In this document: one piece after another, positions 1 to 5,387 of the stretch
How the letters are laid out: each line of letters starts with the position of its first letter
Position numbering within the stretch: position 1 is the first letter of the stretch
Source: an uncultured beta proteobacterium
GTDB taxonomy: Bacteria; Pseudomonadota; Gammaproteobacteria; Burkholderiales; SG8-39
Assembly: GCA_903868285.1 (NCBI GenBank)
Contig: CAIPUP010000201.1
Location: 1-6,174, forward strand
DNA length: 6,174 nt
Direction of reading: 5' to 3'
Made by a program: the position numbers and the translations under genes
Notes under the pieces: model-generated
What the model saw: the letters and a program-made list of their open reading frames with translations, nothing else
The model's database searches: none
Told to the model about the DNA's origin: nothing

Positions 1-5
1 AAACC

Positions 6-1019
6 TCACTCGTCCTTCATCCCCGCCAGCGCAGCAGTCTCGCGCGTGCGCTGAGCCTCGTTGCGCATCCAGCGGCCGAAGGCCTCGCCGATGAGCGGTT
101 CGGTTTCCTCGGCACCGATTTCCACCAGCCGGCGCTTGTAGGCCGGCTCGCGCAGCAGGCTGGCGGATTCACGTTGCAGTCGCGCCACCACCGTGGCAGG
201 GGCTGCCGCCGGCAGCAGCAATCCGAACAGCGGGCCATAGACAAAATCGGCGAAACCCGCCTCGGCCATGGTCGGCACCTCGGGCATGAGCGGGGTGCGC
301 GCAGCGCTGGTGACGGCTAACGCCCGCAGCGCGCCGGCCCGCACATGCGGCGCACCGGTGGGCGTGCCGCTGACGCACATCTCGATCTGCCCCGACAGCA
401 GGTCGGTGACGCCGGCACCGCCACCCTTGTAAGGCACATGCTGCAACTCGACGCGCTGCCGATGCGCCAGCAACACGCCGACAAAATGCGCGTTGCTGCC
501 TATGCCGGCCGAGCAGTAACGCAGCCGCCCCGGATTAGCCCGGGCGTAAGTCATCAACTCGGCCAGGGTGCTGGCCTTGACCGAGGGATGCACCACGATG
601 ACATTGCCGCCACGCGCCAGCGCTGCCACCGGCGTGAAGTCGCGCTCCGGGTCATAGGGCAGACGCCGCATCTCGGCGGCAGTCTGACCCCAGGTGCTGG
701 TCGAGGCCAGCAGCAGGGTGTAGCCATCGGCGGGGGCGCGTGCCACCGCATTCGCGCCCACCACCCCGCCGCCACCGGCACGGTTCTCGACGATCACCGT
801 CTGTCCCAGACGCTCGCCGAGAAACTGCGCGAACACCCGGCCAAAAGTGTCGGTCAGGCCGGCATTAAAGGGCACCACCAGTCGCAGCGGCCGGGTTGGC
901 CAGGCCTGAGATTGCACCGCCGCAGTGCCGCCCTGGGCTGCCGCGGTCTGCATCAGCCCGGAAACCGCCAACCCCAGGATGGATTGAAAAAATATCAATA
1001 AAAACAATAACTTATGCAT
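6..1019 (-). CDS. Bug/TctC-family periplasmic solute-binding protein (second, divergent copy)
   Basis: This is a 337-residue protein of the Bug (Bordetella uptake gene) or tripartite tricarboxylate transporter receptor family, which binds organic acids in the periplasm. A signal peptide is visible: MHK, a hydrophobic stretch at residues 4-22, and an AAA site near residues 26-28. Family landmarks follow: WPTRPLRLVVPF at 40-51, VENRAGGGG at 77-85, ADGYTLLLA at 97-105, HVPYKGGG at 194-201, and PEVPTMAEAG at 246-255. The first ligand loop reads NAGLTD (52-57) instead of the usual PGGxTD. The loop near 168-174 has Cys where Gly is usual. I chose ATG at 1019, not an in-frame start further upstream (1070), because it begins directly with the signal peptide. 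It overlaps the preceding gene by 8 bases (ATGCATAA), so translation is probably coupled. The stop is TGA at 6-8. Family membership is certain; the ligand is unknown. Confidence 0.93.
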   Translation of the reverse strand: MHKLLFLLIFFQSILGLAVSGLMQTAAAQGGTAAVQSQAWPTRPLRLVVPFNAGLTDTFGRVFAQFLGERLGQTVIVENRAGGGGVVGANAVARAPADGYTLLLASTSTWGQTAAEMRRLPYDPERDFTPVAALARGGNVIVVHPSVKASTLAELMTYARANPGRLRYCSAGIGSNAHFVGVLLAHRQRVELQHVPYKGGGAGVTDLLSGQIEMCVSGTPTGAPHVRAGALRALAVTSAARTPLMPEVPTMAEAGFADFVYGPLFGLLLPAAAPATVVARLQRESASLLREPAYKRRLVEIGAEETEPLIGEAFGRWMRNEAQRTRETAALAGMKDE

Positions 1020-1932
1020 TATTTTCCGCCCCACCCAGATAGTCATCCAGCCAGCGCTCATAGTCGGCATCGCGCGTCACACGGCGCATGAAGGCGGCAT
1101 CCGGCAAGCCACGCAGCTGCGATGGCGGCACACCTTCGCGCAAGGCCCGCAGGGTGTCGTACACCGCGCGATACCCGGCGGTGATGGCCTGATGCCCCTG
1201 CAGGCTGATGCGCACGCCACGGCTGGCGAGGTAGTCGCGATCGAGCAGTTCCGGGGCGCTGGTGCCGCCGAGAAAAATCGGGCGCTGCACTGCACTGGCA
1301 ATGGCATCGAGCTGCGCGCGCGTCTTCAGGCCGACAAAGAACAGCATGTCGGCGCCGGCCGCCTGATAGGCCTTGCCGCGTGCGATGGCATCGTCCAGGC
1401 TGGTGATGGCAGCGGCACTGGTGCGACCACAGATCACCAGACTGGGATCTTCACGCGCTTCGATCGCCGCACGGATCTTGCCCACACCCTCGTGCAGCGG
1501 CAGCAGACGTTGACTGCGGGCATGACCAAACACCGCCGGCAATTCGGTGTCCTCGATCGACATGGCACTGATGCCGGCGGTTTCCAGCTCCTGTACCGTG
1601 CGTCGTACATTCAGCGCATTGCCGTAGCCATGATCGGCATCCACCGCCAGCGGCAGGGTGCAGGCGCGGTTGATGCGCAGCGCCTGCTGGGCAAATTCGC
1701 TCAGCGTCAGCACGATGAGATCGGGCGCACCCAGCACCGTGAGCGAGGCGGTCGAGCCGGCGAACATGCCGAGCTCGAAGCCCAGATCCTCGGCGATGCG
1801 GGCCGAGATCGGATCGAACACCGAGGCCGGATGCACGCAGGTTGCGGCGGTCGGCGCGGTGGTCGGCGCGGTGGAGTCGGGCTGAGCGCCGATCAGCGCC
1901 CGGAATCGTTCGCGACGGGCGCGCCAGTCCAT
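1012..1932 (-). CDS. Isocitrate lyase/PEP mutase superfamily protein, oxaloacetate decarboxylase-like
   Basis: This is a 306-residue cytoplasmic TIM-barrel enzyme. From memory it resembles the Pseudomonas aeruginosa oxaloacetate decarboxylase PA4872 along most of its length: HPASVFDPISARIA (34-47), GSTASL (59-64), VDADHGYGNALNV (97-109, with the Mg-binding aspartates), IEDTELP (126-132), EGVGKIRAA (148-156) and a late GH pair (246-247), where PA4872 has its characteristic histidine. The K(K/R)CGH lyase motif of isocitrate and methylisocitrate lyases is absent, which argues against those activities. The predicted reaction is oxaloacetate to pyruvate plus CO2, or action on a related 2-oxo acid. 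The start is ATG at 1932, with AAGGA (minus strand, 1939-1943) six bases upstream. A 12-base tandem duplication adds TAPTTAPT near the N-terminus. Within this family, annotations such as carboxyvinyl-carboxyphosphonate phosphorylmutase are common and often unreliable. Superfamily is sure; substrate is inferred. Confidence 0.9.
   Translation of the reverse strand: MDWRARRERFRALIGAQPDSTAPTTAPTAATCVHPASVFDPISARIAEDLGFELGMFAGSTASLTVLGAPDLIVLTLSEFAQQALRINRACTLPLAVDADHGYGNALNVRRTVQELETAGISAMSIEDTELPAVFGHARSQRLLPLHEGVGKIRAAIEAREDPSLVICGRTSAAAITSLDDAIARGKAYQAAGADMLFFVGLKTRAQLDAIASAVQRPIFLGGTSAPELLDRDYLASRGVRISLQGHQAITAGYRAVYDTLRALREGVPPSQLRGLPDAAFMRRVTRDADYERWLDDYLGGAENNA
1849..1872 (-). repeat. 12-base exact tandem duplication inside the PEP mutase-family gene
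   Basis: On the plus strand GGTCGGCGCGGT occurs twice back to back. It is in frame and encodes TAPT-TAPT at residues 21-28, just before the conserved barrel begins at about residue 34. It looks like a recent slippage duplication in a tolerant N-terminal linker. Confidence 0.85.
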
Positions 1933-1980
1933 GCTTGGTCCTTGTTTTTTGCGTACTTGTGCTGACTTGCCGCCTGGCGC

Positions 1981-3201
1981 TTACTGCACCGCGGCTGCGG
2001 CTTCCAGACTGGAGATCAACCCGGCATTGCGCATATAGGCCTTGGCCGTGACCGGGTTCTCGGCCACCTTGGCCAGCTCATCGAAGATCTTCTGGCGTGT
2101 GGCCGGATCGCGTTCTTCCATCATCTTTTTATTGCGGATGGTCTGCGCCTGCACATAGTCGGTGGCGATCTTCTGGCGCTGGCGCGAATACAGATCGAGC
2201 AACGATTCATCGGCCTCGCCGCGTATCACCCGCGGCAGTTTCTCGCACAGGTTCATGGCATCGTGGATACCGCCGTTCATGCCCATGCCGCCGATGGGAT
2301 TGTTGACATGGGCCGAGTCGCCGGCCAGCAGCACACGCCCCTTGCGAAAGCTCGCCGCCACGCGCTGGCTGACGCTGTAGACATTGACGTACTCGACGTC
2401 GTAGCTGCCTTCCTTGGGGAAAAACTTCTGCAGCCGCGCCTGCACCGCCTCGGGTGCCAGCGCCTGCTCCTCGGTTTCGTCCAGTCGCGTCGGGAAGATG
2501 GTGCGCCACAGTCCTCCCGGGCGGGTGCCGCTGACCTTGAACAGATTGCACCACTCGTCCGGATCGGACAGGTAGTTGCGATAGACATACTCAGGGCGGT
2601 ATTTCTGGAAATCAAAATCGCTGGCGATCTTGATGAAACGCTCGGGATAGGTGAAGCCCTCGAAGGCGATGCCGGCGGCATGACGCACCGTGCTGCGGCC
2701 ACCATCACAACCGATCAGCCAGCCAGCGCGGAAGGTCTCCTTGCCATCCGGCCCGTCGGCCTCGACCACCACATGATCGTCATGCAGGCGGATGTCGCTG
2801 ACCTTGCGCCCGAAGCGCACATCGAAGGCGAACTCATCCTGATATTTTTTCGAGATGTCGCGGGTGAGCTTGTACTGCTCGTACTGCAGCACATAGGGGA
2901 AGGGCACTTCGTCCTTGAGTGCATCGAGATTGAACTCGGCCACCAGCTTGCCATTGACGCGATCGCGGATGTGATAGGTCGGCGACACCAGTCCGAGCGG
3001 AATGATGTCCTGGGCTAGGCCCAGGTTGTCCAGCATCTCCATCGTCGGCGGATGCAGCGATGCGGCACGCTGATCCTGCACCGGCCCCGGCTCCTGCTCG
3101 AGGATGGTGACCTTCATGCCGGCCCGGTTCAAGCCCAAAGCGCAGACCATACCCACCGGCCCCGCGCCCACGATGATGATGCGATCCTGCTCGACGTTCA
3201 T
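1981..3201 (-). CDS. FAD-dependent monooxygenase (class A flavoprotein, PheA/MhpA-like FAD-binding domain)
   Basis: This 406-residue cytoplasmic flavoprotein belongs to the aromatic-hydroxylase family (FAD_binding_3 type), which uses NAD(P)H and O2 to hydroxylate ring substrates. The three hallmark motifs are present: the dinucleotide-binding GAGPVG (12-17), with an acidic residue after strand 2 (E35); the DG motif GCDGGRS (164-170); and the GD motif AGDSAH (293-298), followed by NPIGGMGMNGGIHDA (301-315). RAASLHPPT near residue 45 matches the family's flavin-proximal Arg region. It is shorter than MhpA or phenol hydroxylase and lacks their C-terminal thioredoxin-like domain. The start at 3201 is preferred because AGGGAG lies seven bases upstream and the protein then begins just before the first beta strand. 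In-frame starts at 3225, 3252 and 3255 are possible. The exact aromatic substrate cannot be deduced. Confidence 0.92.
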   Translation of the reverse strand: MNVEQDRIIIVGAGPVGMVCALGLNRAGMKVTILEQEPGPVQDQRAASLHPPTMEMLDNLGLAQDIIPLGLVSPTYHIRDRVNGKLVAEFNLDALKDEVPFPYVLQYEQYKLTRDISKKYQDEFAFDVRFGRKVSDIRLHDDHVVVEADGPDGKETFRAGWLIGCDGGRSTVRHAAGIAFEGFTYPERFIKIASDFDFQKYRPEYVYRNYLSDPDEWCNLFKVSGTRPGGLWRTIFPTRLDETEEQALAPEAVQARLQKFFPKEGSYDVEYVNVYSVSQRVAASFRKGRVLLAGDSAHVNNPIGGMGMNGGIHDAMNLCEKLPRVIRGEADESLLDLYSRQRQKIATDYVQAQTIRNKKMMEERDPATRQKIFDELAKVAENPVTAKAYMRNAGLISSLEAAAAVQ

Positions 3202-3208
3202 GCTGCCA

Positions 3209-3214
3209 CTCCCT
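3209..3214 (-). promoter_or_regulatory. Ribosome binding site that supports the 3201 start of the monooxygenase
   Basis: The minus strand reads AGGGAG, seven bases before the ATG at 3201-3199. This is the best-spaced Shine-Dalgarno among the candidate starts. The ATG at 3252 has only GGAG two bases away, and the one at 3225 has AGGGG ten bases away. Confidence 0.6.
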
Positions 3215-3251
3215 GAGAACTGCATTGCTGAATAACCCCTCGCCTGCAACA

Positions 3252-4262
3252 TCACTCCGGCTTGATGCCAGCCTTGCGTATCACTTCGCGCCAGGTGTTC
3301 ACCTGCGTACGGATGGATTCGGCGAATTCCTGCGGTGTATGCCGCACCGGATCGAGACCCATCTTCTCGATGCGCTCGACAAAGGCCGGCTCGCTCATGG
3401 CCTTTTGCAATTCGCGCGAAATACGTTCAATCACTGCCGGCGGCGTTTTGGCCGGTGCCATCAGGCCGTTCCAGGTGTCGGCCACATGACCCGGGTAGCT
3501 CTCGGCGATGGCCGGCACTTCCGGCAGCCGTGTATTGCGTTTTTCGCTGGATATGCCCAGCAGCTTGACCTTGTTGCTGCCACGGAACGCGATCACCTCG
3601 GACGGGCTGGCCGAGTAAAGCTGAATCTGCCCGCCCACGACATCGGCCAGCGCCGGACCGCCGCCCTTGTAGGGCACATGCGTCATCTCCAGCCCGGCGC
3701 GTTGCACAAACAAGGCCGCTGACAGATGGGTGATGGTGCCGCTGCCACCCGAGCCATAGTTGAGCTGCCCCGGCCGCGCCTTGGCGTACTCGACAAATTC
3801 ACGCAGGGTATTGACCGGCAATGACTGTGGCACGGTGATCACCAGGGCATTGGCGCCGATCACAGCGATCGGGGCCAGCTCGGCCACCGGATCGAAACTG
3901 ATTTTCTGGGTGAAGGGCGCGGTGATGACCTGCGAACCGGTGGCCATGATCAGGGTGTAACCATCAGCGGCTGCGCGCGCCACGAACTCGGTGGCGATCA
4001 TGCCGGCAGCACCAACCCGGTTTTCGACGATGAACTGCTGGCCGAGGGCTGCACCCAGGCGCTCGGCGCTGATGCGGGCGATGGCATCGGTGTTACCGCC
4101 GGGAGAGAACGGCACCACGATACGCACCGGCTTGACCGGCCAGGCGGTGGCGGATGGACTGGCATTGCCCTGCGCCTGCAGGCCGGGCGCGGCCACCAAA
4201 AGCACGAAACTGAGCGACAGCGTTGTCAGCAAGTGATGCGCAGTGCGGCAGATCGACCTCAT
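3252..4262 (-). CDS. Bug/TctC-family periplasmic solute-binding protein (first gene of the operon)
   Basis: This is a 336-residue Bug-family receptor with a conventional sequence. It has a signal peptide (positive residues at 2-6, hydrophobic core about 11-26, likely cleavage after LQA at 28-30), then WPVKPVRIVVPFSPGGNTD (41-59) with the canonical PGGxTD ligand loop. Further landmarks are VENRVGAAG (79-87), ADGYTLIMA (99-107), LNYGSGGSGTITHL (167-180), HVPYKGGGPALADVVGGQI (195-213) and LPEVPAIAE (246-254). The length is typical of the family. ATG at 4262 has GGAG (minus strand, 4269-4272) six bases upstream. The stop TGA at 3252-3254 overlaps an alternative ATG of the monooxygenase. As first gene of the run it probably supplies the periplasmic binding step for the pathway's organic-acid substrate. 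No TctA/TctB membrane partners are in the window, as is usual for orphan Bug genes. Confidence 0.95.
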   Translation of the reverse strand: MRSICRTAHHLLTTLSLSFVLLVAAPGLQAQGNASPSATAWPVKPVRIVVPFSPGGNTDAIARISAERLGAALGQQFIVENRVGAAGMIATEFVARAAADGYTLIMATGSQVITAPFTQKISFDPVAELAPIAVIGANALVITVPQSLPVNTLREFVEYAKARPGQLNYGSGGSGTITHLSAALFVQRAGLEMTHVPYKGGGPALADVVGGQIQLYSASPSEVIAFRGSNKVKLLGISSEKRNTRLPEVPAIAESYPGHVADTWNGLMAPAKTPPAVIERISRELQKAMSEPAFVERIEKMGLDPVRHTPQEFAESIRTQVNTWREVIRKAGIKPE

Positions 4263-4312
4263 GCATATCTCCAGTCACAATCCCGAGAAAAACCGGGGCA
4301 AAAGAAGCGGAA

Positions 4313-4318
4313 AGTATA
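4313..4318 (-). promoter_or_regulatory. TATACT, candidate -10 element for the Bug-led operon
   Basis: The minus strand reads TATACT, one base off the consensus. It shares its TATA core with the plus-strand -10. Transcription would begin near 4305-4307, giving a leader of about 43-45 bases with a proper GGAG site before the ATG at 4262. The -35 region is not recognisable. Confidence 0.35.
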
Positions 4319-4320
4319 AT
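4315..4320 (+). promoter_or_regulatory. Perfect TATAAT, candidate -10 element for the hydroxyacid dehydrogenase
   Basis: TATAAT lies six bases before the ATG at 4327. With usual spacing, transcription would begin at about 4326-4327, giving either a leaderless mRNA from 4327 or a leader of about 48 bases for the start at 4375. No good -35 lies 16-18 bases upstream, where the sequence is AACCGGGG, and no TGn extension is present. Confidence 0.5.
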
Positions 4321-4374
4321 CCGCCCATGACAAGCACCCCGACCCCAACACCCACATTACGCTCAAACCGCGAC

Positions 4375-5319
4375 ATGTCCGAAAAAAAACCACCACTGCT
4401 GTTACTGATTCCGCTCAAACCGGCTTTTGTTGAACGTCTGCAACAGGACTGGACAGTGCTGGAACCGGAAGGCGGAGTGAAATCGAGTGCACTGGCAACG
4501 ATGGACCTCTCATCCGTGCGGGCCATCGTCACCAATGGCAGCAGTGGCGCCAGCGTGGCACTGATGCAGCGCATGCCGCAATTGAAAATCGTTTGCTGTT
4601 TTGGCGCCGGCTACGAAGGCGTCGATCTTGCCTACACCCGCGAGCACGGCATCGCCCTCACCAATGCACCCGGCGTGAATGACGACACCGTGGCCGATCA
4701 TGCGCTGGGCCTGATGCTGGCACTGGCGCGCGGCTATCCGCAGCTCGATCGCGCAGTGCGCGAAGGGCGCTTCGCCAGCTCCCGCGCCGACCGTCCGACG
4801 CTGTCCGGTGCGCGTCTGGGCATGCTGGGCCTGGGCAACATCGGCATGAAGATCGCGCAGCGTGCCGCGGCGTTCGGCATGTCCATCGCCTACTGCACCC
4901 GCAAGCCGCGCCCCGACCTCACCTGGAATCACTACGCCGATGCCATCGCGCTGGCGCAGGCGGTGGACTGGCTGGTGGTGGCCACACCGGGTGGCGCGGC
5001 GACTCGCCAACTGGTCAATGCCGCCGTACTGCAAGCGCTCGGCCCCAAGGGCTGGCTGGTGAATATCTCGCGCGGCAGCGTGGTGGACGAGGCAGCGCTG
5101 ATTGCGGCCCTGCGTGATGGCCACATCGCCGGTGCCGGGCTGGATGTCTATGCCGACGAACCAGACATCGCGCCGGCCTTGCTGGCGCTGCCCAACACCG
5201 TGTTCACGCCGCATATGGCGGGACGCTCGCCGCAGGCGCAGCAGGCACAGATGGATCTGCTGCTGGCCAATCTGCAGACCTGCTTCGAAGGGCGGGCACT
5301 GCCCACTGCGGTGAACTGA
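4375..5319 (+). CDS. D-2-hydroxyacid dehydrogenase (glyoxylate/hydroxypyruvate reductase-like), probably NADPH-using
   Basis: From ATG at 4375 this is a 314-residue cytoplasmic enzyme, normal for the family, interconverting 2-oxo acids and D-2-hydroxy acids. Domain order: N-terminal half of the substrate domain, the Rossmann domain (about 100-285) and a C-terminal return helix. GLGNIG (152-157) is the nucleotide loop. After strand 2 the sequence reads CTRKP (174-178); with Arg/Lys and no Asp there, NADPH is the likely cofactor. The catalytic Arg is R233 in NISRGSVVDE, the Glu is E262 in DEPD, and the His is H280 in TPHMAG. An ATG at 4327 would add 16 Thr/Pro-rich residues without family resemblance. 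Neither start has a Shine-Dalgarno, but the perfect TATAAT at 4315-4320 fits a leaderless start at 4327. It is divergent from the operon and probably reduces a 2-oxo acid such as glyoxylate or hydroxypyruvate; the real substrate may belong to the neighbouring pathway. Confidence 0.93.
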   Translation: MSEKKPPLLLLIPLKPAFVERLQQDWTVLEPEGGVKSSALATMDLSSVRAIVTNGSSGASVALMQRMPQLKIVCCFGAGYEGVDLAYTREHGIALTNAPGVNDDTVADHALGLMLALARGYPQLDRAVREGRFASSRADRPTLSGARLGMLGLGNIGMKIAQRAAAFGMSIAYCTRKPRPDLTWNHYADAIALAQAVDWLVVATPGGAATRQLVNAAVLQALGPKGWLVNISRGSVVDEAALIAALRDGHIAGAGLDVYADEPDIAPALLALPNTVFTPHMAGRSPQAQQAQMDLLLANLQTCFEGRALPTAVN

Positions 5320-5338
5320 TCGCCGGCAATTCCGGCGA
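5320..5338. terminator. Perfect 7-base-pair hairpin just after the dehydrogenase stop
   Basis: TCGCCGG (5320-5326) and CCGGCGA (5332-5338) pair perfectly around a five-base loop, starting one base after the TGA. The position between convergent genes fits a bidirectional transcription end. There is no T-run on either side, so it is not a canonical intrinsic terminator; it may assist Rho-dependent ending or protect the 3' end. Confidence 0.4.
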
Positions 5339-5343
5339 AGGCA

Positions 5344-5387
5344 TCGGGACTCAGTCGGGACTCAGTCGGGACTCAGTTGGGGCTCAG
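5344..5387. repeat. Four-unit 11-base tandem repeat between convergent genes
   Basis: TCGGGACTCAG occurs three times exactly (5344-5354, 5355-5365, 5366-5376), followed by TTGGGGCTCAG (5377-5387), which has two changes. The last unit contains the stop codon of the minus-strand membrane-protein gene (5384-5386). Each unit carries a minus-strand TGA, and since 11 is not a multiple of 3, the successive TGAs fall in all three frames. Confidence 0.9.

Larger units (their letters stand above)
4307..4324. promoter_or_regulatory. Inverted repeat GCGGA-N8-TCCGC around the -10 elements, candidate operator
   Basis: Five-base arms GCGGA (4307-4311) and TCCGC (4320-4324) are perfect reverse complements, with eight bases between them. 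The -10 candidates of both directions lie in or at the edge of this segment, so a bound dimeric regulator would block both. The arms are short, so chance occurrence is possible. Confidence 0.4.
4263..4374. promoter_or_regulatory. Divergent intergenic control region
   Basis: This segment separates the minus-strand operon from the plus-strand dehydrogenase; its far end depends on which dehydrogenase start is used. It is richer in A and T than the flanking genes around 4285-4320. It holds the operon's ribosome binding site (4269-4272), a weak inverted repeat CCCG-N8-CGGG (4282-4297), the overlapping -10 elements (4313-4320) and the inverted repeat GCGGA-N8-TCCGC (4307-4324). I found no convincing -35 hexamer in either direction, which suggests activator dependence or weak promoters. 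This is inference. Confidence 0.55.

Noticed and set aside
345..1001. Long plus-strand open frame opposite the second Bug gene
   Set aside because: It lies wholly antisense to a clear Bug gene; the translation is rich in Arg, His and Gln with no domain or motif, as expected for a GC-rich shadow frame.
1192..1965. Plus-strand 257-codon open frame opposite the PEP mutase-family gene
   Set aside because: It is an antisense shadow of a well-conserved enzyme; no recognisable motif and no ribosome binding site.
1933..1980. Separate promoter or terminator between the monooxygenase and the PEP mutase-family gene
   Set aside because: The 48 bases hold a good AAGGA site, but I see no stable hairpin with a T-run and no convincing -35/-10 pair.
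2263..3018. Plus-strand 251-codon open frame opposite the monooxygenase
   Set aside because: The opposite strand holds all three flavoprotein motifs in order; this frame has no family features.
4243..4326. Upstream in-frame ATG that would lengthen the dehydrogenase by 28 more residues
   Set aside because: It would overlap the divergent Bug gene's coding start, lies upstream of the -10 element, and the added residues resemble nothing in the family.
4382..4389. Run of eight A bases just after the dehydrogenase start, as a slippage or phase-variation site
   Set aside because: It simply encodes Glu-Lys-Lys and is short for phase variation; there is no alternative product in a neighbouring frame. 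At most it aids initiation where no Shine-Dalgarno exists.
4510..5214. Minus-strand 234-codon open frame inside the hydroxyacid dehydrogenase
   Set aside because: Antisense to a protein with a full catalytic Arg-Glu-His set; composition is typical of a shadow frame.
5344..5387. CRISPR array
   Set aside because: Units are 11 bases and directly abutting, with no spacers and no cas genes.
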